Numbered from the stretch's first letter, positions 1-11,546 are shown. The stretch: 44,064 nucleotides of DNA from an uncultured Prevotellaceae bacterium (GCA_900316505.1 ONDH01000034.1:1-44064), one strand, 5' to 3'. Program-made: numbers and translations. The notes: generated from the letters alone by a model not told the origin.

Positions 1-6
1 GTTGAA

Positions 7-36
7 GTGAAAAGTGAAGAGTGAAAAGTGAAAAAT
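7..36. repeat. Short A/G-rich tandem repeat (GTGAAAA type)
   Basis: Degenerate copies of GTGAAAAGTGAAGA follow one another at the left edge of the window. The repeat probably continues outside it. It is non-coding and resembles the other short-period tandem tracts found between genes elsewhere in the window (21371-21449, 38294-38363). Its function is unknown. Confidence 0.5.
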
Positions 37-61
37 CTAAGTAACCTTGCCACGAGAAGGA

Positions 62-298
62 CACCAGCATATCATTCGGCTTTAACTCCTAAGCGTAGCA
101 ATAACTCCTTTAACTCCTAAACTCCTAAAGAAGTTGAGCACTTGCGAAACTTGAATGAACTTATAACCAAAATGCCCCTACGTGCGCACCGTGCGCGTGT
201 CATTTCACGCACCCAGCGCATAATATTTCGTTCTTCCAGCGCATATTATTTCGCGCTGTAAGGCGATAATTGACACTCAACAAGTTAGGAATAATTGC
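62..298 (+). repeat. Dispersed palindromic repeat, copy A
   Basis: The stretch from ACCAGCATATCATT to the GACACTCAACAAGTTAG end is related to 26963-27152 (copy B). Its right half (about 181-290) is related to 42665-42775 (copy C). The core is a hairpin whose arms are the CAGCGC...TATTTCGCGCTG type around a CGTTCTTCCAGCGCAT centre. No open frame crosses all copies. It is read here as an intergenic, non-autonomous repeat; mobility is inferred, not seen. A short piece after it (about 317-345, GGAACTTGTTTCTATAAGAACAT) resembles the second repeat family at 43077-43155. Confidence 0.7.
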
Positions 299-478
299 AT
301 AAAAACGCTCAAACGTTACAAAGGAACTTGTTTCTATAAGAACATAGCTACGTTGGAGGTGTTAAAGGAGTTATTGTTAATTGACCGATTAGGGCTCAAC
401 AAAAAAACTTGCCTATTCTTAATTTTTTCAAACAAATGGGACATTTTTTTGAAAAACGATACATTTTTTCAGAAAAAA

Positions 479-512
479 ATGTTGTATTATTCAAGTCAAA
501 AATGTACATTTG
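479..512 (+). promoter_or_regulatory. Bacteroidetes-type promoter of the giant secreted protein gene
   Basis: GTTG at 481-484 (a weak -33 match) and TACATTTG at 505-512 (a TAnnTTTG -7 match) are separated by 20 bases, the usual Bacteroidetes spacing. Transcription would start near 519, giving a leader of about 120 bases before the first candidate start codon at 639. Confidence 0.6.
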
Positions 513-638
513 CAACGGAGACTTAATCAACTCTGAATTCTTAACCCTAAACTCTAAACCTACACTATCTCCAACCAAAAGTAAGCATACGAACCTTCAG
601 TTCGACGAAGTCAAACTTAAATTACAAACTATATAACT

Positions 639-3600
639 ATGTTAGAACATATTCACCTCCAAAAAATGATAAACACAATGAACCGACCACAAAACCGAAA
701 TCACAAGTGGCTGCACATCAAGTTTGCTTGCATAGCCATCTTGCTGACGCTGGGCGCTTCGACAGTCCAAGCCGACGACTTCATGCAGAAAGAGTCTAAC
801 TATTCTGCTATGGTGATTGACAAAGACCGCATCCAGTTCACGCTGCCGACGCAATACTGGAGTTCGTTTCTCAACGAAGGAATCAGCGAGGGGCACGTTT
901 ACGTCACGATAGATGGCGGAAGCAGGCGCAACCTCTTCGACTGGAAGGCTGCCACCTATAACAATATCAACAGCCGCAATGAGAGTGGAAACCTGCTCAT
1001 CCAGGCATTCCAGGCAGGCACCTTCCAACTGGCAGGCAAAACCAAGGGAGGCACCAAGTCGTTTACCAACAACAGCGGGCAAGTCAGTTACAATGTGGCG
1101 AACAGCGACCGTGGCAGGGACTACTTCGAGACCACCGTCATCTGGACAGTGCCCTACGAACTCCGCGGGCACACACTGAAATTCGAAATGTGGGCACACA
1201 TCGAAGACCGCGACTACAACTATTATGTGCCGACGGACAACAAGGACAAGAGCAGTTTCAAGACACTGCTCGACAAGTGGGATTGTCCTGCAGCACCCGA
1301 AGTGTCTGTCTTGATCAACGACCCCATGATAGCGGTGGAGAGCGAACACGTCAACGAACTGATGCTCACCTACAGCATCACCGCACGCAGCGTGAAGTCT
1401 GCCGACCTCCACTACACCGACCAACTGACGGGAAAGACCTACAGCAAGAGTCTGGAGAAAACGCTGGTGGGCAAGGCTTACCTCCCTGCCGACCGCCCTT
1501 GGAAGGACGTGTATATCGACGCCAGCGTGGTGGATGCTGAAGGCAACACCCCGACACAAAAGATTTCGTCGGAGAAAAAGACCACCAAGATAATCCACCA
1601 TCCGAAGAACCTGCAGGTCAGCATCAACGCCAAGGGCGAGGCGGTGCTGACGTGGGGAGTGGAGAACGCCGATTGGGAGGATTTGGCAGATGCCGACAAT
1701 TTTGAAATCCAGCGCATCGTCACCGGCTCCACAGCACGCATCGACCCCAACTGGACCACCATCTCGGGTGATGTCATCTATGAGCAAGGCAAGGCGAGAT
1801 ACACCACGACCGACAACACACTCCTGAACAGTTACACCGGTCAGCGAGTGGCATACCGCATCCGCCGCATCTACTCCAGCATGTGGAAATGGGCTGACAA
1901 CTCCGGCTATGCTTTCTGCGAGGTGCCGACACAACTGATGCTGCCCACGCTGAACAATGCCCAAGTGACACGCAGCGACACGTGGAACGACGACCAGCAC
2001 CTGGCACAGTTCTCCTTCAACCTCGAAGACAACATCGTTCCCGAGGGATTTTTCGTCATCCGCAATGCCCAGGACTGGCACACGTTTGCCGTGATGATCA
2101 ATGATGCCAAAAACACCAAGGACATCAATGCCATACTCGAAGCCGACATCACCACCAGTGAGCATGTGGGAGTGACTGAAGGTGCTTACTATCGTGGCAC
2201 CTTCGAAGGTAACGGCCACACCATCACCTTCAACAAATCGGACTGGAAAGAACTACACATGGCTCCCTTCCGCTATGTAGGCAATGCCACCATCCGCAAC
2301 CTGCACACGACAGGCGCCATCAGCACCAGCCAGAAGTTTGTCGGAGGCCTCATTGCCCGAGTAGTGGAAGGAAGCACGGTCAACATAGAGAACTGCCGCT
2401 CATCGATGACGCTCACCAGCAGCATCTATGGCGATGCCACTAACGGCGGCTTCGTGGCATTGGGCAGCAACGGTAGCAGTGTAACATTCAGCAACTGTAA
2501 GTTTGACGGCATTCTTGAAGGGGCTAATTGCTACAACAACGGTGGCTTCGTGGGCTGGTCATACGGCTCCGTAACCATTGACAACAGTATCTTCGCACCC
2601 GACCACATCGGCACCAAAGTCACAGGCTGCAACACCTGGGCACGCATGGAAAACGAAACCAAACTGTCGGTCATCAACAGTTATGCCATCCATGATTACG
2701 CAACAAAGTTTCTCACTATCCGCAGCGAAAGCGACTGGACGAAGTTCAGGGAAATGATTGATGCAACTGACGGCAAGGAGCCTATACATGCCGTTTTGGA
2801 TGCCGACATCAAGATCAAGCATACAGCGGCGTTGAACACAACATTCACCGGCACCTTTGACGGTAACGGCCATACGATCGATGTCAACATCAGTGGTATC
2901 GGCTTGAGTGAGATCGCCCTGTTCGGTCATGTGACGGGCAACACCACCATCAAGAACCTGCACCTGACAGGCACGGTCAAGGGTGATATGCACACCGCCG
3001 GACTTGTGGGCTATTGCTCCGGTTCTGATGTCACCCTCAACGTTGAACGCGTATGGGTTTCGACAGAGGTGACTGCCACAAAGACCCATGCCGGCGGCAT
3101 CATCGGCCATTCAAACCTTGCCCATGTGTATATGAAGGACTGCCGTTTCGATGGCTTGATCATCACGAACAATGCCCCTAATTCGTATGCAGGTGAGATC
3201 ATCGGATGGTGCAACGGAGGCTCCTGGCATCTCACCCGTGTCTATGATTGCGGCGACCCCCCCAGAGCCTATTGGCGTTTTTACTGCATCAATTATAATT
3301 CTGGTACCGACCAATGGAACAAATGGGGAACCAACGGTTCCAGTTTCACCGTTACCCAGCACGCTTGGAGCGATGTGAACTATTACAACAAGATCGACCA
3401 GAACGAAGTGGTGAACCTGATGAACGGCAACCAAGCCGGCACATGGCAACTCGTCGGTGGCAAGGCGGTGCCCGTCATGGAGACACTGCCGATGGAGTCC
3501 TTGGCGGATGCGAACAGCGTGGCAGGCTGGACAGTCCAGCAGTTGCAGGAGACCCTTGGCGATGAGTGGCAGATTGACAACGGGCAACTCACACCCAAGA

Positions 3601-6600
3601 TAAAGCCTTCTTCCTTCGCCGTAGCACTATGGGACTCACGCGCCAAACTGCAGTTGCGCATCAACATGCAAGGCGAAAAGGGCGTGGAGCAGAAGATTGC
3701 CGATCTCTCCACCACCGACGCCGTCACGAAGCATGCGTTCACACAGGAACTGACACGCAAGTGTGTGGAGTACTCGTTCGACCTGCTGGTCATCCGCGAC
3801 TCTTCGCCTTTGAAATTCAACGGGTATGACGGTGACACCCTGGTGGTGCCTGTGCAGAAGGCGGACAAAGGCGACCTGCAAAATTACCGTTTCCTGAACA
3901 ACGACCGCATCACATCGTTGGAAACCATCACCAAGCAGAGCAGCGTGCAACTGGTGTGGAAGACCTCTGGAGGCGACCACGACTTCTTCCGAGTGCTGCG
4001 ACGCAAGCACACCGACGATGAAAAAGCCCTGTTCACCGACACCCTCGCCACCAACCTGGAACAGATGTCCTACGAGGACAAGACGGTGCTGGCACAACAG
4101 GCATACGACTACCGTGTGGAGAGCGTGTGGCAGTGCGAAGGCTCCCATGTGGAGAGCATGACCCGCACGGGCCAATGCAAGGTCACAGGTCTGGTTGAAG
4201 GCTATGTGCGCATGGCGGACGGTACGGCAATGGCAGGCGTCGCCATGGAATGCAAGCCCATCTCTGGGGCATCGGGCGCCAACAGTATCTACAAAACAAA
4301 AACCGACGATCATGGCTATTACGCATTCCGCGAACTGCCCTATCAGACCAACGGCAAGTATGAAGTCACGGCCATATCCTCTGGCGATGCTGGCAGTTTC
4401 ACCGGTCCCAACGCCAATGGCGAGGTGAACTTCACGACCAGTTCGAACTGGAAGCAGGACTTCAACTTCTTCCTCGACACCTATTATATCTATTCCGGCA
4501 ACGTCTATTACCGCGACACCTCCATTCCTGTTCCGGGCGTATCGTTCAAACTCGACGGACAACTGATGCACGATGCCAGCCAACACCTCATCACCACCAA
4601 CACGCAGGGTGCTTTCGAACTGAGCATTCCTCGAGGGGCACACTCCGTGCAGGCTGTGAAGGAAGGACACCATTTTGCCAACAACGGCTACCTCATCAAC
4701 AAGGACGCCGTGAAAGACAGCACCCAGTATAACTTCGTGAAGAACGTGGCTGGCGTCTTTCTGTGGGACTCCACGACGGTGGTGCTCCACGGACGCGTGG
4801 TGGGTGGCGACATCCAAGGCACGAAGCCGCTGGGACGCTCGCTGTCGCAGAACAACCTGGGCGACTCGCTGAAAATCGTCATGCAACTGGAGGGCGACAA
4901 CACCTCGTGGCTCATCCGCAAGCAGAATGACGAGACGGTGAAGAGCGCCGACTATAAAGTGGCATTCGGCTTGAATGAAGGCGACACCACCCAAGTGAAC
5001 GTCACACGCCACACGCTGACCATCCGTCCCGACCAGAATACGGGCGAATACGAGGTGGCACTCCACCCTGCCAAGTACAAGGTCATCGAAGTCTCGGCAC
5101 AAGGTTACGCCACCCTCTTCCAGCAGGGCAAGGTGGGCGAGACGCTCGACCTCACGTTTAACGTCGATGGTGACACCTGCGTGTACAACCGCATCTACCA
5201 CGCTGTTCCCGACGTGGATGTGAAGCAGTTCAACCCCCGCGACGAGCAGTATTTCGGCACCAAGCAAATCACTTCGACCGACAATATCGGCAATCATTAC
5301 GACATCGCAACGTGGTACTACCGCAAACTGGAGAACGGCGACAGCATCGCCACCTACGCTTTCGAATACCCTGTGTTCATGGCTGGCACGCCTTACGGCT
5401 GGATTCTTCAGGCATGTGAGAAATACTATTGGAACAACGAGCCGAACAACCAGGTGGACATTGTCAACCTGAACGGCGGGTGCGTGACCATCCAGAACGC
5501 CATGCTGAGCAAGAACGAGCAGACAACGGTGGAACTGGACGAGAACGGCGGCGGCAGTTATGTCTTCACACCCGACAACAAGAACTTCCTGCTCACGGGC
5601 AAGTCGGCATTGAAGAACGTGTCCATCACCCTGGAGTATGACAACAGTTTCTTCGACATCAAACCCCTCAATGGCAAGATAATGAGCGGCTATGTGATGG
5701 CATCCACGCCCAAGACGGACGGACGCAAGGGCGTGATGGCTGGTGAGCCCCACCTGTTCGAGATTCTGCGCGACCCACCGGGTTCCGGTTCGTCGGCATA
5801 CATCGAGGAAGGCTCTAAACTGAGTTACGGCTACACGTTCGACCTGAATGCCTCAGCCGGCGTCAAGTTCGCACTGAACAAAGGTGAAAATGCCAATATC
5901 TACAACGGCACCGTCATTGTGCCGCAGTTGGCTGTGGCTGGCACAGAAGCAGGCACCATCATGGAGACTTCCAAGAAGAATGTGTTTGCCATCGATGCCA
6001 TCACCAACTTTGGCACAGGCTGGACCTACAGTTACAACTTCGACGTGACGGAGCGCATCCAGACCCGCACAGGCCAGAAGTGGATAGGTCCGAAAGCAGA
6101 CCTCTTCATCGGCATGACCGACGAGGTGGTGGTGGAAGATGCCATCGCCGTGCGCGTCATCCCCGAGAAACTCTATCAACTGCTGAAGACTCACGAAGGC
6201 GGCAGTTTCGAGGCAAAGGACGCTTTAGGCAACAAAGCCACCATTAAGGTGCCCACCGGCACCATGAAGGTGCTTGCCCAGGGCACCGACCCCGACGGCA
6301 AACCCGTCTATCTTGTCCGCGACGAAGTGATGGCTGTCGGTCCACGTCTGCAGAGCACCTTCATCCACTCGCAGCACTTTGTCGAGACCGAACTGCTGCC
6401 TGACCTCATCAATCTCCGCAACTCCATGCTGCTGCCCGTGGGCACCAGCACCGACTATGCCCAGCAACTGGCGGACAAAAAAGGCTACACCACCTACATC
6501 AGCACGGTGGATGAGAACGATGAATCCTACGGCTTCAGTTATACCACCATATTCCCCAAGAACAACAAAATCTATGCGGGTGACAGCATCAGTGCCCTGA

Positions 6601-9600
6601 ACAATACCGTGAAACGGTGGATTGGCTTCCTGGCAAAGAACGAGATGGAAAAACTGGCTGTGACTCCGAATGACCTGGTGAAACGCTACTCCATCGATGG
6701 CGGTGCATCCTCTATCCAATACAGCGAAAGTTTCTCGGTGAGCGACAACGAATCGCGCTATCTGCATTACCCAGGTATCGACGACCTGAGTCAGGTGACC
6801 TCCGGAACAATCGGTGTACTGAAAACTTTTATTGATAAATGCAAGCATTTGTTCGAAATAAGCGGACAGAATGCCAACCACGATCCTGAGAAAAAGGAAA
6901 GCTCCCAAAACGGCGTTAATACCATTGAAATAAAGACGGGAGGCTCTTACTTCCAATTCACCATCACGCCTGCCCTTTCCCTGAGCGTCCACGACAAGAA
7001 CACGACGTCGAAGACCAACAGCAAGAAGTTTGGCTTCACGTTGGGACTGGCGAGCAAATCGAGCCTGACCGTGGATGCCTACCGCACTGGCAGTGTCTAC
7101 ACGGTGGACACCACCGCCACTGCCTACAACAAAATCTCTTACGAGATGCTGGAGAAGGTGCGCACGGGCAGTCTGGGCAGCAACCCGCTGACCTACGTAG
7201 GCTACAACGAGAAAGTCTATTCCAGTTTCGTCTTCCGCACACGTGGCGGCGTGACCTGTGAGCCTTACGAGGATGAGCGCAAGACGAAGTGGTACCAGCC
7301 TGGCGCCGTGCTCGACGTGGCGACCGTTCCTGTTGACAAGCCACGCATCTGGATTGACGAACCAGTGAAGAGCAATGTGCCTTTCGACCAGCCGGCACGC
7401 TTCAAACTGCACATCGCCAACGAGACGGACTATCCCGAGCAAGCCTCCATGACGTTCAACTATTTCCTGTTGGCAAGCAGCAACCCCGATGGCGCTAAAG
7501 TCTTTGTGGACGGCACACCCATCAACTCGCAGGGTGTGAACATCACGCTCTACCCCTTCCGTGACGAAAATAACGACATCATGGTTTTCACCAAGGAAAT
7601 AGAAGTGTACCCCGGCACGGCGTTCGACTACAACGACCTGACCTTGTGCCTCTTCAACCCTGAGGATATGAATCGTGTCTTCGACACCAAATTCTCGGCT
7701 CACTTTGTGCCCACTGCCGGCAAGGTGAACATCAGTTCGCCCAGCAACAACTGGGTGATGAACACCGAAAGCCCTTACGACGGTAAGCGACAGGGGTGGT
7801 ACATGCCAGTGCGCATCGACGGCTTCAACACCAACGAGCCTGGCTTCGACCACATCGAACTGCAGTACAAACTTTCGACACAGGGCGACAAGGACTGGGT
7901 GAACGTATGCTCCTACTATGCCAACGATTCGCTGCGTGAAAGGGCAAGCGGCATGACCGACACCATTCCTAACAACGGAACCATCATCGCCAAGTTCTAC
8001 GGCGAAGTGGACCCCGTGGAGCAGTATTATGACCTGCGGGCAGTGAACTACTGCCGCCACGGCAACGGATTCCTGACCGGTATGTCACCCGTGCTGAAAG
8101 GAATCAAGGACACGCGCCTGCCGGAACTCTTCGGCACACCAGAACCGGTGAACGGCATTCTCAGCATCGGTGACGACCTGAAAATCACCTTCTCGGAACC
8201 CATTGCAGGCAACTACCTGAGCAAGATCAACAACTTCGAACTCTTAGGTTCACCCACCAACAACGACATTTCCACCTCGACATCGCTCACCTTCGATGGC
8301 AAGCGCTCGATAGCCATCTCCCAAGGCAGCAGAAACCTGTCGAACAAGAGTTTCACCGTGGATTTGATGCTGAATCCTGCCACCGACAAGGGTGACATGG
8401 GTGCGTTCATGCACGGTGGCATGGAGAATGGCGTGATGTTCGGACTGACTGCCGACCGCCGATTGATGGCGAAGGTGAACAACCAGACGGTTGTGTCGGA
8501 CTCTATTGTCAACTTCAACAACCAACTGCATGAAGTGGCATACGTGCTCGACCAAAGCGGCACGAACATGACAGTCTCGTTCTTCGACGGAAGCAAACAG
8601 ATAGGCCGCAAGGAACTGACAGGCAAGTACGAGAACAGCAGTTACCTGTATCTGGGCAGCGATTTTTGGAATGAAGACATGATGTACAAGGGTGACATGC
8701 TGGAATTCCGTCTGTGGAACCGCGCCATGACATCGGCAGAACTCGATGAATACGGCAAGAAACAACTGTCGGGCTATGAGAGCGGACTCGTGGACTACTA
8801 CCGACTGAACGAGGGTGCAAGCAATATCAGTTATGACCGAGCATCCGGCAGCAACGACCTCATGTTGGTGTCCACTAACTGGAAACGCCCTGCAGGCATA
8901 TCCATGAAGCTGGACGGCAAGAAGGGACTGCGCCTGAAACCTGACAAGTTCATGCGTTCGAAACAGCACGACTACACGCTGACATTCTGGTTCCGCACCA
9001 ACTCTAAAAATGCCACACTCTTCTCCAATGGTGAGGCAGTCGCCACTAAAACTGTTACAGAGAGGGATGAATCAGAAAAGGCCGAAACGAGAGTGACCAC
9101 ACGGGAAGTCAAAATTGAGGGCGCAGAAGACCAGTTGAATATCGGTACGAACAATGGTAATCTCTACATACGCTCAGGAGGCTTGCAGCAGAACATAGAG
9201 GCCTACGTCAGCGATGGCGAGTGGCACCATTTCATCCTGACCGTTTCCCGTTCACGCAACTTGGCAAACGTCTATGTCGATCAAAAACAGGTAGACGCCT
9301 TTCCTGCCGACAGTATAGGCGGAATAGCGGGTGACCACATTGCGCTGGGTGCCACCTATGTGGACAAGAACACACCGACAAACGTGATGACCGGTAACAT
9401 CGACGAGGTGGGCATGTTTGAGAGTGTTCTGCCAGTGAAACTCCTCAGTGAGTTCGCCACCCATACTCCGACAGGTACGGTGAGCTCGCTCATGGCATAT
9501 CTGGACTTCGGGCGTTCCAAGAGGATGGACGACAACACCTTGCGGTTGGAGCCCACCGGCATCAGCATTAAGCGCTACAAGGACAACCAAGGGAACATCG

Positions 9601-11546
9601 TGGAACGTCGGGACACGCTGATCAACGACATTGACCCTGACTTCGTGGACCGCAACATCTATGCACCAATGGTGAGCAACTCGCAGCTGGATAACCTGAA
9701 TTTCAGTTATGTGGCGAATGGCAATCAACTACTCGTGAACATCAAGGAACCCGACTACACCATCGAGAAGACCAATGTCTATCTCACTGTGAAGGAGATT
9801 CCCGACTTGCAAGGCAACCTGATGTCAAGCCCTGTGACAATGAACGTCTATGTCTATCGCAATCCATTGCGATGGGATGTGAGCAACATAAGCAAAGATC
9901 TTGCCTATGGCGAGGGCGTAACTTTAGAGGCAACCATCATGAACCAGAGCGCTGAGCGCCAGAGTTACGAACTGAAAGATCTGCCTATATGGATCACTGC
10001 ATCGCAGACCAGCGGCGTCATCAACGCGTTGGGCAAACAAACCATCACCTTCACTGTTTCACCCTACATTAATATCGGCACGTATAATGAGCAGATTGAT
10101 TTGATGGGTGAAAACAACATGTCTGAACCCCTTCCGCTGACTCTGAATGTGCGCGGCGAAGAGCCTGACTGGACAGTCAGTGACGAACGGAAACAGAACT
10201 GCCCGACCATGATGATGGTGGCGCGGGTGAAGATTGACGGCGTGGTGGCTGACTCGCCAGAGGACATCGTGGGTGTGTTCAACGAGAACCTCGAGACACT
10301 GGGAGTGGCACACATCGAGATTGACAACACTGCCAATGTCAACGAGGCACTTGCCTACCTGACCATCTACGGAAATGACGAGGAGCACCTGCACTTCAAG
10401 TTCTTCGATGCCTCGACAGGAAACATCCACACGCTGAAGGAAGCAGACAATACGTTATTCGTCTTCAAGAAGGATGCCATGGTGGGCAGCGCCAGCAACC
10501 CTGTCGTCTTGGTCAATGAGTTCTACGACATGCAGACCATCAAACTGAAGAAGGGATGGAACTGGGTAAGTTTCAACGTGATACCAGCGGATGGAACCAC
10601 CGTGGGATATTTCCTGGACAACTCCACCATCTGGGAAGCCGGCGACAAGATCACGACGGTTGACGGCACCGACACGAAGCAATACACCTGCGACCCGGAT
10701 AAAACCGCTCCACGCGGCTATAAGTGGGACAGCGAGGACCAACCCATCGACATCGACGCATCCGTGATGTATCAGATCTATTCGATGAGTGACAAGACTG
10801 TCTATCTTGAAGGATACAGTGCAGGCTTCTTCTCTGTGACCGTACACCAGAACTGGAACCGCCTGGGCTACACACAGAAACTCAACCTGCCGCTGGCACA
10901 AGCCATGAACGCCTATGCCGACGAAGCCAGCGAAGGCGACGTGGTGAAGTCGCAGGATGCGTTTGCTGTGGCAACCAAGACCACCAACGGCATCATCTGG
11001 AAGGGAGACCTGAAGTATATGGAGGCTGGCAAGGGCTATATGCTGAAACGACTCGCCGCCGACAGCGTCTCGTTCTACTACCCGAGTTACTACTCCGACA
11101 GCCGCTACCAGAACACCAGGCTGGCAACTCCAAGCACCGTGAATTCTGCCACAACGATGAACATAGTGGCAAGCGTCAGTGGTGTTGATGTGGAGGAAGG
11201 TGACAAACTTGTGGCATACCTCGGTGGTGAGCGAATGGATGAAGCGGTGGCAGACGACGAACAGAACTACTATCTGTCCATCGGCACCGACACCCGAAAC
11301 GCAGAGACCATCCAGTTCGTGATGGAACGCAACGGTGAGCCTGTCGTCACGACGAAGAGCGGCATACGCTATGAGGCAAACCAACTGCTCGGAACACCGG
11401 CTGAGCCAACCGTCATCAACTTCGTTTCCATCAGCACGATGCCACAAGACGGAAACTGGTACACCCTCTCAGGCATTCTGTTGCCACAAAAGCCGACACA
11501 AGCTGGACTTTACATCTACAATGGAAAGGTTCAGGTGATTAAGTAA
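639..11546 (+). CDS. Giant secreted modular surface protein with GLUG-like and LamG-like domains
   Basis: This 3635-residue protein has a signal peptide ending near VQA/DD at residues 44-47. Later ATG codons at 666 and 678 would give a more normal, shorter signal peptide, so the exact start is open. Domains seen in order: two tandem beta-rich repeats of about 210 residues near 470-690 and 690-890, each with a TF(E/D)GNGHTI and GGxI pattern typical of GLUG-type beta-helices; a fibronectin III-like segment near 1100-1180; two carboxypeptidase-regulatory-like folds near 1184-1265 and 1280-1355; two LamG/jelly-roll-like domains near 2550-2700 and 2755-2950; an Ig-like segment; and two short repeats near 3200 and 3507 that resemble the next gene's product. 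The tail (YTLSGILLPQ...YNGKVQVIK) fits the C-terminal ends of Bacteroidales secreted proteins. No catalytic domain was recognised. A cell-surface adhesion or glycan-binding role is inference only. Confidence 0.8.
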   Translation: MLEHIHLQKMINTMNRPQNRNHKWLHIKFACIAILLTLGASTVQADDFMQKESNYSAMVIDKDRIQFTLPTQYWSSFLNEGISEGHVYVTIDGGSRRNLFDWKAATYNNINSRNESGNLLIQAFQAGTFQLAGKTKGGTKSFTNNSGQVSYNVANSDRGRDYFETTVIWTVPYELRGHTLKFEMWAHIEDRDYNYYVPTDNKDKSSFKTLLDKWDCPAAPEVSVLINDPMIAVESEHVNELMLTYSITARSVKSADLHYTDQLTGKTYSKSLEKTLVGKAYLPADRPWKDVYIDASVVDAEGNTPTQKISSEKKTTKIIHHPKNLQVSINAKGEAVLTWGVENADWEDLADADNFEIQRIVTGSTARIDPNWTTISGDVIYEQGKARYTTTDNTLLNSYTGQRVAYRIRRIYSSMWKWADNSGYAFCEVPTQLMLPTLNNAQVTRSDTWNDDQHLAQFSFNLEDNIVPEGFFVIRNAQDWHTFAVMINDAKNTKDINAILEADITTSEHVGVTEGAYYRGTFEGNGHTITFNKSDWKELHMAPFRYVGNATIRNLHTTGAISTSQKFVGGLIARVVEGSTVNIENCRSSMTLTSSIYGDATNGGFVALGSNGSSVTFSNCKFDGILEGANCYNNGGFVGWSYGSVTIDNSIFAPDHIGTKVTGCNTWARMENETKLSVINSYAIHDYATKFLTIRSESDWTKFREMIDATDGKEPIHAVLDADIKIKHTAALNTTFTGTFDGNGHTIDVNISGIGLSEIALFGHVTGNTTIKNLHLTGTVKGDMHTAGLVGYCSGSDVTLNVERVWVSTEVTATKTHAGGIIGHSNLAHVYMKDCRFDGLIITNNAPNSYAGEIIGWCNGGSWHLTRVYDCGDPPRAYWRFYCINYNSGTDQWNKWGTNGSSFTVTQHAWSDVNYYNKIDQNEVVNLMNGNQAGTWQLVGGKAVPVMETLPMESLADANSVAGWTVQQLQETLGDEWQIDNGQLTPKIKPSSFAVALWDSRAKLQLRINMQGEKGVEQKIADLSTTDAVTKHAFTQELTRKCVEYSFDLLVIRDSSPLKFNGYDGDTLVVPVQKADKGDLQNYRFLNNDRITSLETITKQSSVQLVWKTSGGDHDFFRVLRRKHTDDEKALFTDTLATNLEQMSYEDKTVLAQQAYDYRVESVWQCEGSHVESMTRTGQCKVTGLVEGYVRMADGTAMAGVAMECKPISGASGANSIYKTKTDDHGYYAFRELPYQTNGKYEVTAISSGDAGSFTGPNANGEVNFTTSSNWKQDFNFFLDTYYIYSGNVYYRDTSIPVPGVSFKLDGQLMHDASQHLITTNTQGAFELSIPRGAHSVQAVKEGHHFANNGYLINKDAVKDSTQYNFVKNVAGVFLWDSTTVVLHGRVVGGDIQGTKPLGRSLSQNNLGDSLKIVMQLEGDNTSWLIRKQNDETVKSADYKVAFGLNEGDTTQVNVTRHTLTIRPDQNTGEYEVALHPAKYKVIEVSAQGYATLFQQGKVGETLDLTFNVDGDTCVYNRIYHAVPDVDVKQFNPRDEQYFGTKQITSTDNIGNHYDIATWYYRKLENGDSIATYAFEYPVFMAGTPYGWILQACEKYYWNNEPNNQVDIVNLNGGCVTIQNAMLSKNEQTTVELDENGGGSYVFTPDNKNFLLTGKSALKNVSITLEYDNSFFDIKPLNGKIMSGYVMASTPKTDGRKGVMAGEPHLFEILRDPPGSGSSAYIEEGSKLSYGYTFDLNASAGVKFALNKGENANIYNGTVIVPQLAVAGTEAGTIMETSKKNVFAIDAITNFGTGWTYSYNFDVTERIQTRTGQKWIGPKADLFIGMTDEVVVEDAIAVRVIPEKLYQLLKTHEGGSFEAKDALGNKATIKVPTGTMKVLAQGTDPDGKPVYLVRDEVMAVGPRLQSTFIHSQHFVETELLPDLINLRNSMLLPVGTSTDYAQQLADKKGYTTYISTVDENDESYGFSYTTIFPKNNKIYAGDSISALNNTVKRWIGFLAKNEMEKLAVTPNDLVKRYSIDGGASSIQYSESFSVSDNESRYLHYPGIDDLSQVTSGTIGVLKTFIDKCKHLFEISGQNANHDPEKKESSQNGVNTIEIKTGGSYFQFTITPALSLSVHDKNTTSKTNSKKFGFTLGLASKSSLTVDAYRTGSVYTVDTTATAYNKISYEMLEKVRTGSLGSNPLTYVGYNEKVYSSFVFRTRGGVTCEPYEDERKTKWYQPGAVLDVATVPVDKPRIWIDEPVKSNVPFDQPARFKLHIANETDYPEQASMTFNYFLLASSNPDGAKVFVDGTPINSQGVNITLYPFRDENNDIMVFTKEIEVYPGTAFDYNDLTLCLFNPEDMNRVFDTKFSAHFVPTAGKVNISSPSNNWVMNTESPYDGKRQGWYMPVRIDGFNTNEPGFDHIELQYKLSTQGDKDWVNVCSYYANDSLRERASGMTDTIPNNGTIIAKFYGEVDPVEQYYDLRAVNYCRHGNGFLTGMSPVLKGIKDTRLPELFGTPEPVNGILSIGDDLKITFSEPIAGNYLSKINNFELLGSPTNNDISTSTSLTFDGKRSIAISQGSRNLSNKSFTVDLMLNPATDKGDMGAFMHGGMENGVMFGLTADRRLMAKVNNQTVVSDSIVNFNNQLHEVAYVLDQSGTNMTVSFFDGSKQIGRKELTGKYENSSYLYLGSDFWNEDMMYKGDMLEFRLWNRAMTSAELDEYGKKQLSGYESGLVDYYRLNEGASNISYDRASGSNDLMLVSTNWKRPAGISMKLDGKKGLRLKPDKFMRSKQHDYTLTFWFRTNSKNATLFSNGEAVATKTVTERDESEKAETRVTTREVKIEGAEDQLNIGTNNGNLYIRSGGLQQNIEAYVSDGEWHHFILTVSRSRNLANVYVDQKQVDAFPADSIGGIAGDHIALGATYVDKNTPTNVMTGNIDEVGMFESVLPVKLLSEFATHTPTGTVSSLMAYLDFGRSKRMDDNTLRLEPTGISIKRYKDNQGNIVERRDTLINDIDPDFVDRNIYAPMVSNSQLDNLNFSYVANGNQLLVNIKEPDYTIEKTNVYLTVKEIPDLQGNLMSSPVTMNVYVYRNPLRWDVSNISKDLAYGEGVTLEATIMNQSAERQSYELKDLPIWITASQTSGVINALGKQTITFTVSPYINIGTYNEQIDLMGENNMSEPLPLTLNVRGEEPDWTVSDERKQNCPTMMMVARVKIDGVVADSPEDIVGVFNENLETLGVAHIEIDNTANVNEALAYLTIYGNDEEHLHFKFFDASTGNIHTLKEADNTLFVFKKDAMVGSASNPVVLVNEFYDMQTIKLKKGWNWVSFNVIPADGTTVGYFLDNSTIWEAGDKITTVDGTDTKQYTCDPDKTAPRGYKWDSEDQPIDIDASVMYQIYSMSDKTVYLEGYSAGFFSVTVHQNWNRLGYTQKLNLPLAQAMNAYADEASEGDVVKSQDAFAVATKTTNGIIWKGDLKYMEAGKGYMLKRLAADSVSFYYPSYYSDSRYQNTRLATPSTVNSATTMNIVASVSGVDVEEGDKLVAYLGGERMDEAVADDEQNYYLSIGTDTRNAETIQFVMERNGEPVVTTKSGIRYEANQLLGTPAEPTVINFVSISTMPQDGNWYTLSGILLPQKPTQAGLYIYNGKVQVIK

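Noticed and set aside
642..11447. Long open frames on the minus strand opposite the giant gene
   Set aside because: They mirror the codon bias of the plus-strand gene. They have no family pattern, and the plus-strand frame is continuous with a signal peptide and domains.
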